A stretch of 64,000 nt of DNA, from positions 1-64,000 of the forward strand of contig CALDUY010000005.1 in NCBI GenBank assembly GCA_937923405.1, in the 5' to 3' direction. Under the pieces are notes generated by a model, which did not search any database, was not told the DNA's origin, and saw nothing but the letters and a program-made list of their open reading frames with translations. Position numbers and translations under genes: made by a program. Origin of the DNA: an uncultured Gemmataceae bacterium (lineage in GTDB: Bacteria; Planctomycetota; Planctomycetia; Gemmatales; Gemmataceae). Shown here piece by piece: positions 25,953 through 34,075 of the stretch; the first letter of the stretch is position 1; each line of letters begins with the position of its first letter.

Positions 25953-26870
25953 ATGCGGCATTTCCTGAGTTTGTTGGATGTCAGCGCCACTGAGGCAACT
26001 TGGCTGCTCACAGAGGCGGCTCGGTTGAAAGCTGAACTACGCCAGGGAATCAGGCAACCTCTCGCGGCAGGTCGAGTTCTCGGCCTGGTATTTGAGAAAC
26101 AATCGTTGCGCACTCGGGCCAGCTTTGAGGCCGCGATGGCCCAGCTCGGGGGCACCTCAATCTTTCTCAGTGCCGCCGATGGAGCCATGGGCCAGCGCGA
26201 ACCCGTGGCCGATTTTGCCCGAACGCTTTCCAGCTACACCGATGCCATCGTGCTACGGACCTTTAAGCACGAGACCATCGAGGAGTTCGCCCACCATTCG
26301 CGAGTTCCCGTGATCAACGGTCTCTCCGATCGCGCGCATCCCTGCCAAGCGTTGGGCGATCTTCTGACCATTCAGGAAACCTTCGGCGGATTGAAGGGAA
26401 AGACGCTTGTCTTCGTAGGAGATGGCAACAACGTCGCCCGAAGCGTCGCCGTGGGTTGCGGGCTGTTCGGCATGCGATTTATTCTCGCCGCCCCAGAAGG
26501 CTATGGTTTTGACGAAGAGTTTCTTACCCAGTATCGCCGAATCGTGCCCGAGGGAGAGTTACTCGTCAATGGAACCCCCGAGCATGCAATCGGTGAAGCG
26601 GATATCATCTATACTGATGTCTGGACCAGCATGGGGCAGGAGGCCGAACGCGAGGAGCGCCGCCGCAAGTTCGCTCCATTCCAGGTCAACGAGGCGTTGT
26701 TGGCCAAGGCACCTGCTCATGCTCGTGTCATGCACTGTCTGCCCGCGGTTCGTGGCGAAGAGGTGAGTCCCACAATCTTAGATAGTTCACGCTCCATCGT
26801 CTTCGAGCAGGCCGAGAACCGTCTACATGTTCAAAAGGCAGTCCTGAAATGGCTCATGTTGGGGAAGTGA
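25953..26870 (+). CDS. argF: Ornithine carbamoyltransferase
   Basis: The 305-residue enzyme makes citrulline from ornithine and carbamoyl phosphate. The carbamoyl-phosphate loop reads KQSLRTRASFE, followed by RTFKHETIEEFA, SDRAHPCQALGDLLTI and the ornithine-binding end HCLPAVRGEEVS. Length is normal. The ATG at 25953 fits the family N-terminus (MRHFLSLLDVSATEA); an ATG three codons upstream is less likely. It is followed with one base between stop and start by rph, so the two must be co-expressed. Confidence 0.96.
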   Translation: MRHFLSLLDVSATEATWLLTEAARLKAELRQGIRQPLAAGRVLGLVFEKQSLRTRASFEAAMAQLGGTSIFLSAADGAMGQREPVADFARTLSSYTDAIVLRTFKHETIEEFAHHSRVPVINGLSDRAHPCQALGDLLTIQETFGGLKGKTLVFVGDGNNVARSVAVGCGLFGMRFILAAPEGYGFDEEFLTQYRRIVPEGELLVNGTPEHAIGEADIIYTDVWTSMGQEAEREERRRKFAPFQVNEALLAKAPAHARVMHCLPAVRGEEVSPTILDSSRSIVFEQAENRLHVQKAVLKWLMLGK

Positions 26871-26871
26871 G

Positions 26872-27636
26872 ATGCGATCCGACGGCCGGCTAGCCAATCA
26901 ACTTCGACCGCTGACCTTCCAACGTGGCTTCACACGACAGGCCCCTGGCAGCGTCCTGGTCAGCATGGGCCGCACGACTGTTCTGTGTACCTGCTCGATC
27001 GAGGAGAGCGTCCCGCCGTTTCTAGTAGGAACAGGAAAGGGCTGGCTCACGGCGGAATACAGTATGCTTCCCGGAAGCACGCCAACCCGTAAACCGCGTG
27101 ACAAGGCGGGAAAGGTTGATGGGCGAAGCGTTGAGATTCAACGGTTGATCGGCCGATCGTTACGCGCGGTCGTGGATCTAGCCGGTCTCGGCGAACGCAC
27201 TTTGTGGATTGATTGTGACGTTCTGGAAGCCGACGGCGGAACACGCACGGCGGCCATCAATGGCGCGTTCGTTGCCTTAACGGACGCGCTGGCCACCCTG
27301 CATGAACATCCCACCGCGCTGTTGTTCCCCGCTCCCGCCCAAGTTTTACGCGACAGCGTCGTAGCAGTGAGCATCGGACTACTCCAAGGTTCAGCACTAT
27401 TAGACCTCTGCTATGTCGAAGATAAAGAAGTGGAAGTTGATCTGAATCTGGTCATGACCGGACAGGGACAATTGATCGAAGTGCAGGCGGGTGGAGAAGA
27501 AGCCACTTTCTCTCGGCGAGAACTCGACGCCCTGTTGGAAGTCGGAAGCCAAGGCATCGTCGCCATTACTCGGGCGCAGCGCGAAGCACTCGGCCCTCGT
27601 TGGCCTTGGCGCAACACCCCGCTCACCGAGGAATAA
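26872..27636 (+). CDS. rph: Ribonuclease PH
   Basis: The 254-residue phosphorolytic 3'-5' exoribonuclease trims tRNA 3' ends. Typical sequence includes RSDGRLANQLRPLTFQRGF, GSVLVSMGRTTVLCTCSIEE, GWLTAEYSMLPGSTPTR, EIQRLIGRSLRAVVDL, IDCDVLEADGGTRTAAINGAFVAL and DLCYVEDKEVEVDLNLVMTG. All main RNase PH motifs are intact. It lies directly behind argF and ends 8 bp from the convergent kinase gene. Placement behind arginine genes is probably incidental. Confidence 0.96.
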   Translation: MRSDGRLANQLRPLTFQRGFTRQAPGSVLVSMGRTTVLCTCSIEESVPPFLVGTGKGWLTAEYSMLPGSTPTRKPRDKAGKVDGRSVEIQRLIGRSLRAVVDLAGLGERTLWIDCDVLEADGGTRTAAINGAFVALTDALATLHEHPTALLFPAPAQVLRDSVVAVSIGLLQGSALLDLCYVEDKEVEVDLNLVMTGQGQLIEVQAGGEEATFSRRELDALLEVGSQGIVAITRAQREALGPRWPWRNTPLTEE

Positions 27637-27644
27637 AAATCGAT

Positions 27645-28955
27645 TCATCCCGTAGGTCTTTGGACTCTCACTTCGAAGAGCAGCCCTGCGATGTCGAGTT
27701 CATCACCGTCATTCAGGTGTGTCTTCTGGACTTGCTGTCCATTGACGGAGATGCCGTTGACACTGTTGAGATCCTCGACGATGACGCGATCCTCACCGAT
27801 GAGGATTCGGCAATGTCGCTTCGACACTTCCGACGACTTAAGTACCAAGTCGCAATCTTGTGCGCGGCCAATCGTCACCATTTGCTGATACAAACGCACG
27901 GATTTCCCAGTCGACTTAGAGGTCAACAGCACCGTAGGAATGGCCCCGCGTAGCGAAGTGGACGACGAACTCGCTCGATTAGCCAGAGCGGCTCGCGCTC
28001 GCTTCAGTTCTTCCGTCAGCGCACGAGCAGACGGAAATCGTTTGGCTGGATCTTTCTGCATACACTTGGAGACGATCTGTTCCAGCTGCACGGGGCAGTC
28101 AGCTCGAATCGAGCGTACAGGCGAAGGCGGATCCGGAGAGATGACCTTCAAGATCGTTCGTAGCGCTGAGCCTTCGTCGAAAGGCACCTTACCCGTTATC
28201 AAGGTATAGAGAATCGCCCCCAAAGAGTAGACATCCGAATGCAGCCCAATCTTGCTCGGCTCATCGCCAGCCTGCTCCGGCGGCATGTAAGCGGGTGTTC
28301 CAATAATCGCGCCGGGCTGCGTTAATACCTTGCCGTGATGGATCTGCTTGGCAATACCAAAGTCCATGACAACGGGACGCCGTTGCTGATGCAGCATGAT
28401 GTTGCCCGGCTTGAGATCCCGATGAATAATCCCCTTTTCGTGGGCATGATCGACTGCTTCCGCAACCGCTGACATCACCGACAGGATCCAGGAAAACGGA
28501 AGTGTACGCTTGGACAATTCTTCGAATGTGGGCCCCTCGATGAACTCCATTACGAAGTAGGGGCCAGCTGGACTATCCCCCACGGAATACACGGACACGA
28601 TGCTCGGATGAGTTAGTCGTGCCGCTGATCGAGCCTCGGTCATAAAACGAGTGAGAACACCGGTATTACTCATGTGTTCGGCGAGCAACAGCTTTATCGC
28701 CACATAGCGTTCAAGGCTGTGTTGCTTGGCTTTATAAACGACTCCCATGCCGCCGCGTCCCAGTTCGGCGAGCAACTCGAAGTCGCCAAACATGGCTCCA
28801 ACGAGGGAACCTGGCTCGTAAGTGCTGAGAGTCGGTGGACTAAGAGTCGGAGCAGTGGATAGGTTATCTGTGGGACCGGGCGCTGCACGACCGGGGCTGG
28901 TATCGTCGGGCTTGCCTGGCACCGGCGTGCCCGACGGATTGGGTAGTTGTGACAT
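27645..28955 (-). CDS. Soluble Ser/Thr protein kinase with C-terminal FHA domain
   Basis: The 436-residue protein has a Pro/Thr-rich N-terminal tail of about 50 residues, a Hanks-type kinase domain (FELLAELGRGGMGVVYKAK, catalytic Lys in YVAIKLLL, HRDLKPGNIMLHQ, VMDFGIAK, GTPAYMPPEQAG), and a C-terminal forkhead-associated domain (MVTIGRAQDCDLVLKSSEVSKRHCRI..NSVNGISVNGQQV). No transmembrane segment is seen, unlike most bacterial PknB kinases, so it is probably cytoplasmic. The FHA domain would bind phosphothreonine, either on substrates or on the N-terminal Thr-rich tail of another copy. It converges with rph and is divergent from the PIG-L gene, 272 bp away. Substrates unknown. Confidence 0.94.
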   Translation of the reverse strand: MSQLPNPSGTPVPGKPDDTSPGRAAPGPTDNLSTAPTLSPPTLSTYEPGSLVGAMFGDFELLAELGRGGMGVVYKAKQHSLERYVAIKLLLAEHMSNTGVLTRFMTEARSAARLTHPSIVSVYSVGDSPAGPYFVMEFIEGPTFEELSKRTLPFSWILSVMSAVAEAVDHAHEKGIIHRDLKPGNIMLHQQRRPVVMDFGIAKQIHHGKVLTQPGAIIGTPAYMPPEQAGDEPSKIGLHSDVYSLGAILYTLITGKVPFDEGSALRTILKVISPDPPSPVRSIRADCPVQLEQIVSKCMQKDPAKRFPSARALTEELKRARAALANRASSSSTSLRGAIPTVLLTSKSTGKSVRLYQQMVTIGRAQDCDLVLKSSEVSKRHCRILIGEDRVIVEDLNSVNGISVNGQQVQKTHLNDGDELDIAGLLFEVRVQRPTG

Positions 28956-29227
28956 TGTTGGCCTTCAGACTGTTTGGGAGGACGACTCGGCCTACACTCC
29001 ATCGATACCAAAATCTAGCTCTCGCCGCAAGAAACGACCGCGAAAATTAACCCTTCACTCATTTGGTTTTTCCAGTGGTAGCCTCTTTTCAAGTATAGCT
29101 GTCGCTACATAGACCTATTCGCTGATCCCTTGATTGGATTGACGAGTTTCAGTCCATCTGTGACCTTGCTGAGTGTGCCAATTCTGCTACATTCCCTGTC
29201 TACGCCCGACTTTGCGTGAGTGAGCCG

Positions 29228-30022
29228 ATGTCGAATCCTGCTGTTGAGGAAACCTCTGTTGATGTACTGGCAGTTGCACCGCACCCAGATGATGTGGAGA
29301 TCACCTGTGGTGGAACCCTGGCCAAACTCGTCAAACTCGGTTATCGCGTCGGAATAATCGATTTGACCAGTGGCGAACCTACCCCACGGGGCACCCCTGA
29401 AATTCGTGCCGCCGAGGCAGAAGCTGCCCGCGCTGTACTCGGAGTGCAGGTTCGGCTCAATCTCAATCTTCCGAATCGCGTGCTAATGGATGTGCCCGAG
29501 AATCGCTTCGTGCTGGCGACAGCATTTCGCCGTTGGAAGCCACGCATCGTCATCGGTCTTGCCGGACGCACCCCAGCGGCCTCGCCCGATCATCACCAAG
29601 GACACTTGCTCATCGAGGCGTCTCGCTTTTACTCTCAGCTGACCAAGTGGGACGATCGCTTTGAAGGAACCTTGCCCTATCGGATCCCGTTTCTCGTTTA
29701 TGCTACTTTTCCTTTTGATGCCGAGGTGCGTCACTGGCACAGCACGTTCGTCGTCGACATCAGTGATACCTTCGAGATCAAACTAAAAGCGGTCCAGTGC
29801 TACGAGTCCCAGTTCGACGCGACCCGCTTCGAACGTGTTCGACATGGACTAACCGGCCACGCCATCACTCAGGGAAGCCGCTGTGGCTTTGCTTACGGCG
29901 AGTTGTTCGCGCTGCCTTCTCCCGTGGGAACGAGTGATCTAGTGGCGTTGGTGTGCGGGGCCAAAGGCACGTCGTCTGCGCCGGTGGCATTGCCCAACCA
30001 ACCGCCACCGCCGTTACATTAA
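29228..30022 (+). CDS. PIG-L/LmbE family deacetylase, BshB1-like
   Basis: The 264-residue zinc deacetylase has the metal motif VAPHPDDVEITCGGTLAKL and the second His site SPDHHQGH. The GYRVGIIDLTSGEPTPRGTPEIRAAEA segment is very close to the BshB1 type, which deacetylates GlcNAc-malate in bacillithiol synthesis. No bshA or bshC is in the window, so a bacillithiol role is not shown. It could act on another N-acetylated sugar, possibly a glycolipid headgroup made by the next genes. Start: an ATG at 29228 or a GTG at 29216. The C-terminal 25 residues are Pro/Ala-rich and atypical. Confidence 0.82.
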   Translation: MSNPAVEETSVDVLAVAPHPDDVEITCGGTLAKLVKLGYRVGIIDLTSGEPTPRGTPEIRAAEAEAARAVLGVQVRLNLNLPNRVLMDVPENRFVLATAFRRWKPRIVIGLAGRTPAASPDHHQGHLLIEASRFYSQLTKWDDRFEGTLPYRIPFLVYATFPFDAEVRHWHSTFVVDISDTFEIKLKAVQCYESQFDATRFERVRHGLTGHAITQGSRCGFAYGELFALPSPVGTSDLVALVCGAKGTSSAPVALPNQPPPPLH

Positions 30023-30154
30023 GTAACGTGACTACGATTGATCCCAAAGCTCTAGCCTAAATCAGTGGAAGTGTTCCCGTGCTCTTGTTGAAAAGATTGG
30101 CCTCACGGTAAACTTTCCCAACGTGAACCATTTCTTCGGTGAGACGGTTTTCCC

Positions 30155-31411
30155 GTGGGAATCCTGCTGTATCTACTGGCGACGCTGGCGATTGTGCTTC
30201 TGGCTCTGAGTTGGGGACGCCAGGCATTGTGGTCGCTTCGGTTGGCAATGCACTACCCACCTAGTACCCTGCCTGCGGATCTGCCGAGCGATTCTTGGCC
30301 GCTTGTGACCGTGTGCGTGCCGCTCCGCGGTGCAGACCCTGTCTTGCGAGACACTTTACGGGGATTGTGTCTACAAGAATATCCTCATTACGAGATCCGC
30401 ATTATCATAGACAGCGAAGCAGATTCCGCCTGGCCGATAGTTCGCGAAATCCTCGCTGAGTTTCCCCAGGTCAAAATCTGCACCTCGATTCTCAAGGAAC
30501 GCTTAGAAACTTGCAGCCTCAAGGTGAGCGCGTTACTGCAAGTGTTCAAGGAACTGGACTGGCAAACGGGTGTCGTCGCGCTGATCGACGCCGATTGTGT
30601 GCCACCGCCGCACTGGCTACGCGAACTGGTTCGCCCTTTCCACGCCCCACGGGTGGCCGCCACTTCTGGAGTTCGCTGGTTTCACACCGATTGTCGTGCC
30701 TGGGGTTCTCTTGTTCGTGGCTTGTGGGGCATGGGAGCGGCGGCGCAGATGTTCAGCCTCGACATTCTCTGGGGCGGTTCGATGGCCCTTCGTGCTTGTG
30801 TGGTGCGCGATCCCGAATTGCGTAAACACTGGGCGCACTGCTTCGTCGAAGATACCAGCGTGGTCGGATTTTTGCAAAAGCGCCACCTCAAACTTCAGAT
30901 TCTGCCTCGACTCACGATGATTAACCCGGAGTCCATCTCACTTGCTGGGTGCTATCGCTTTCTGCGACGCCAGATGGTCTGCATGCGCTTGCACCATCCC
31001 GCCTGGCAGCAAGTCCTACGCCTCACCCTGCTGATGGCCATTTCTCCCTGTTTGGCTTTGATCGTCGCTCTGCTAGGCTTCGTTCTGGGTCAGGATACCT
31101 TTGCCTGGACGATGCTCGGAATCTTGCTAGCCTTCATCCTTGCCGCTGGTTTGCCTCTGGTCTACATCGACGGTTATTTCTACTACACCGCGCCAAAGGA
31201 GAAGCCGCTGTCGACGCTGCATCCCAAACACATTCCCGTTATTCCAATGACCATTCTGTTGCAGTTGGCCGCGGTGCTGGCGGCCTGTCGAATTTTTGAA
31301 ATCGACTGGCGCGGAATCCGCTACGCTATCGGCGCGGATGGCAGCGTCCGCCGACTCAACGACTGTCCTTATACCGAAACACCAACGGTCGATCGGCGAT
31401 CGATCGTTTAA
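30155..31411 (+). CDS. Membrane glycosyltransferase, family 2, ceramide-glucosyltransferase/HpnI-like
   Basis: The 418-residue protein has an N-terminal membrane segment, a GT2 catalytic domain (VTVCVPLRGADPVLRDTLRGL, LKVSALLQV, VALIDADCVPPPHW with the DxD, ILWGGSMALRA, CFVEDTSVVGFL, and the R-R-Q motif CYRFLRRQM) and two to three C-terminal membrane segments. This layout matches ceramide glucosyltransferase-type enzymes and hopanoid-associated HpnI, which transfer a sugar from a nucleotide donor to a lipid acceptor at the membrane. It starts with GTG at 30155. Two sulfotransferase genes follow within 20 bp each, which suggests that the glycolipid is sulfated. Donor and acceptor are not known. 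Confidence 0.86.
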   Translation: MGILLYLLATLAIVLLALSWGRQALWSLRLAMHYPPSTLPADLPSDSWPLVTVCVPLRGADPVLRDTLRGLCLQEYPHYEIRIIIDSEADSAWPIVREILAEFPQVKICTSILKERLETCSLKVSALLQVFKELDWQTGVVALIDADCVPPPHWLRELVRPFHAPRVAATSGVRWFHTDCRAWGSLVRGLWGMGAAAQMFSLDILWGGSMALRACVVRDPELRKHWAHCFVEDTSVVGFLQKRHLKLQILPRLTMINPESISLAGCYRFLRRQMVCMRLHHPAWQQVLRLTLLMAISPCLALIVALLGFVLGQDTFAWTMLGILLAFILAAGLPLVYIDGYFYYTAPKEKPLSTLHPKHIPVIPMTILLQLAAVLAACRIFEIDWRGIRYAIGADGSVRRLNDCPYTETPTVDRRSIV

Positions 31412-31428
31412 CCAGGATCCGCCTGAAG

Positions 31429-32958
31429 ATGATTGCGAAACGTTCCTGGCCCATTCCTTATCCACCGTTTCTGTCGTTCGCTTCGATTGAACTGTGGTAT
31501 CGTTTGCTCAATCGCCCACGAGCGAGAATTCCAGTGCGTTACGCTGCTCGGGTGATTCTGGGCGGAGCGATTTCGTTAGTAATCACTTTACTGACGTTGC
31601 CGGAACGACTGCTCATTGGCCTGTGGTTAAAGCTGCGAAAGCCGACGTTTCCCGGTCCCGTGATCATTCTCGGATATTATCGATCCGGTACAACGCATTT
31701 GCAGTTTCTCCTCAGTCGCGATCCCAATCTCTATAGTCCACGCTGGAATCAAGCCTTGAGTCCACAGGGCTTCCTCGTGAGTTGGAGTCTGTTGAACTGG
31801 TTTCTGTTACCGTTTTTTCCAAACAAGCGTCCGCAGGACAACGCTGCCTTCGGCACCGACATTCCAGCAGAGGATGACTTTGCCCTGGCCAACGGAGCGT
31901 TGGTGTCCAGTCTCATCGGACGACACGTCCTCCCGGAATTGCGCGATCATTACGACCGCTATCACGACCTGGGGCAACTACAGCCAGAAGAGTTGCAACG
32001 TTACCGGGATTGTCAACTCGGCTTCGTGCAAAAGCTCGCTGTGCTAGCGGGGCAGCGGCGAATCTTGCTCAAAACGCCCAGCCACACCGCACGAGTAGAG
32101 GAACTGCAATCCCTGCTGGCCGGACATGATGGCGTTCGATTCATCCATATCAGCCGAAACCCCGACGCCACCTATCGCTCGAATGTCGGACTGCATCGGG
32201 TGTTGAACGAGATGTATCACCTGCAGGATCCCTTGCCCGACGAGGAGATCCGCGAACGGATCGTCCGCGAATATTTAGCGACCGAGCAACGTTACTTAGA
32301 GGCGAGGGAGAAAATCCCCGCGGGCCGGCTCGCCGAAGTTCGTATGGAAGATCTGATGGCCGATCCGATCCATGAGGTGAAACGAATCTATGCCGCGTTG
32401 AGTCTGCCTTATTCCGAGCAGTTCGAGCAACAGTTGCTCGAATATCTTGATGCCACTCGTCGATTCGAGCAAAACAAGCACCAGGAGAGCAATGACCCCG
32501 AAGCGAGGCAAGTGGCGGAACGACTCGAGGGACTGAAGCGCACCTTCGGCCACGATCGGCCAGCAATTCCCAGACAAGATCCTCCCGCGCCGCAGTGCCT
32601 GATGCAGTCGGAACGACAACGTCGGATGACCCAAGCAGTGATCCGAACAACTCTTATCGGAGTTACAGGATTGGCATTGTGGCTATTGTTGACTTGGGTT
32701 GTCGGGATACGCCTGGATGCATTATCGTGGCTGACAGGAATTGCTGTTGGATATACGGCGATTGGCACGATTCGGCGTGGGTCGCTCGGGCTAGGGTTGT
32801 GGTGTGCGACGATCACATTGGCCCTCGCTTGCACTGGATCGCTGGTGACGACTCGGTGGATCCCAGAGCCAATCCTCGCCGAGCTGGTGTTCGTCGTGTT
32901 CTGGGGAGTTCTCGGCACCCTTGGCGCGTTTCGTTTGGCCACGAGAAGCTGGATCTAG
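31429..32958 (+). CDS. Sulfotransferase family protein with C-terminal membrane helices
   Basis: The 509-residue protein has a membrane helix near residue 45-65, then a PAPS-dependent sulfotransferase domain. The 5'-phosphosulfate loop is ILGYYRSGTTHLQFLLSRDP and the 3'-phosphate region is RFIHISRNPDATYRSNVGLH. The last 120 residues contain about four hydrophobic helices (ALWLLLTWVVGI.., VVFWGVLGTLGAF), an addition that places it in the membrane. It is 17 bp after the glycosyltransferase and 7 bp before a second sulfotransferase. Role as a lipid-headgroup sulfotransferase is inferred from context. Confidence 0.85.
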   Translation: MIAKRSWPIPYPPFLSFASIELWYRLLNRPRARIPVRYAARVILGGAISLVITLLTLPERLLIGLWLKLRKPTFPGPVIILGYYRSGTTHLQFLLSRDPNLYSPRWNQALSPQGFLVSWSLLNWFLLPFFPNKRPQDNAAFGTDIPAEDDFALANGALVSSLIGRHVLPELRDHYDRYHDLGQLQPEELQRYRDCQLGFVQKLAVLAGQRRILLKTPSHTARVEELQSLLAGHDGVRFIHISRNPDATYRSNVGLHRVLNEMYHLQDPLPDEEIRERIVREYLATEQRYLEAREKIPAGRLAEVRMEDLMADPIHEVKRIYAALSLPYSEQFEQQLLEYLDATRRFEQNKHQESNDPEARQVAERLEGLKRTFGHDRPAIPRQDPPAPQCLMQSERQRRMTQAVIRTTLIGVTGLALWLLLTWVVGIRLDALSWLTGIAVGYTAIGTIRRGSLGLGLWCATITLALACTGSLVTTRWIPEPILAELVFVVFWGVLGTLGAFRLATRSWI

Positions 32959-32965
32959 TTGGATC

Positions 32966-34069
32966 ATGAGTCACGATACGGAATGGACGCCGCGCATCTG
33001 GCAAGGTTGCAATTTTCCCGCATTCATGCGGCTACTGTGGAAAAATTCCTACGCAGTCGGCTTGCCCTACCTATACATGCCGCTAGTGATGACCACGACC
33101 AGCGTGATCAACAGCGCGCTTCAGTTCGTGCAAGAATCCTGGTACGGAAGCAAACTCGAGCAGGTAAAACTAACACACGATCCCCTCTTCATCATCGGTC
33201 ATTGGCGCACTGGAACGACGCTTCTGCACGAACTACTCGCTCAAGATCCAGCCTTTACCTATCCCAATACGTACCATTGTTTCGCTCCGCATCACTTTCT
33301 ACTGACTGAATCGTTGGCGGAGCGCTTTCTTCGCTGGATGCTTCCTTCACGGCGACCGATGGATAACATGCCAGTCGGTTGGTCGCGACCGCAGGAGGAT
33401 GAATTCGCCTTATGTATGCTCGGGCAACCGTCGCCTTATCTGACTATCGCCTTTCCCAATCATCCGCCGCAGGATCAGGCCGCGCTCGATCTGGATGGAT
33501 TGCCTCCGCGACAACGCCAAGCCTGGAAACGAGCCTTCCTGCGATTTCTTCAGCGAGTCAGCTACCGTGATCCCCGGCGATTGATTCTCAAGTCCCCAAC
33601 GCACACATGCCGCATCCCGACCCTGCTGGAACTGTTTCCGCAGGCACAATTCCTGCACATCGTGCGGAATCCCTACGTCATTTATGCTTCAACGATGAAA
33701 CTGTGGCAGTCGCTGTATCAAACGCACGGACTACAGACTCCAACCTTCGCCGGATTAGAGGAATACGTCCTTTCCACCTTTTCGCATCTTTATCGTCGTC
33801 TTCAGGCAACCCGTTCACTGGTGCCGAGCCACAACTTCTGTGAGGTCCGCTATGAGCATCTCATCGCGAATCCACTGAGCACAATGCAGCGTGTCTACGA
33901 CGAGCTACGGTTGGGCGATTTCCCCTCGGTGCGTCCGCGATTGGAAGCCTACTGGCAAAGTCAATCGGGCTATCAAACCAATCGCTTTGAACCACTCGAC
34001 CAAGGGCTTCGTGACAAATTACGACGACACTGGGGCGAGGTCATCGCCGCCTATGGTTACGAAGAGTAG
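32966..34069 (+). CDS. Sulfotransferase family protein
   Basis: The 367-residue protein carries the PAPS-binding loop FIIGHWRTGTTLLHELLAQDP and the 3'-phosphate region FLHIVRNPYVIYASTMKLW. It is of the sulfotransferase_3 type, related to but clearly different from the preceding gene; it has one short hydrophobic segment near the N-terminus (GLPYLYMPLVMTT) and no C-terminal membrane domain. The ATG at 32966 is chosen, seven bases after the previous stop; an earlier start at 32921 would overlap it. It converges with the next gene, six bases away. Probably acts on the same or a sequential sulfation step with its neighbour. Confidence 0.87.
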   Translation: MSHDTEWTPRIWQGCNFPAFMRLLWKNSYAVGLPYLYMPLVMTTTSVINSALQFVQESWYGSKLEQVKLTHDPLFIIGHWRTGTTLLHELLAQDPAFTYPNTYHCFAPHHFLLTESLAERFLRWMLPSRRPMDNMPVGWSRPQEDEFALCMLGQPSPYLTIAFPNHPPQDQAALDLDGLPPRQRQAWKRAFLRFLQRVSYRDPRRLILKSPTHTCRIPTLLELFPQAQFLHIVRNPYVIYASTMKLWQSLYQTHGLQTPTFAGLEEYVLSTFSHLYRRLQATRSLVPSHNFCEVRYEHLIANPLSTMQRVYDELRLGDFPSVRPRLEAYWQSQSGYQTNRFEPLDQGLRDKLRRHWGEVIAAYGYEE

Positions 34070-34075
34070 TCGCTG

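Noticed and set aside
26850..26890. Regulatory link between arginine genes and rph
   Set aside because: The one-base gap shows co-transcription, but no sign of shared function is visible.
29228..30022. Naming the PIG-L gene bshB1 outright
   Set aside because: Sequence is close, but bshA and bshC are not in the window and the neighbours suggest another sugar substrate.
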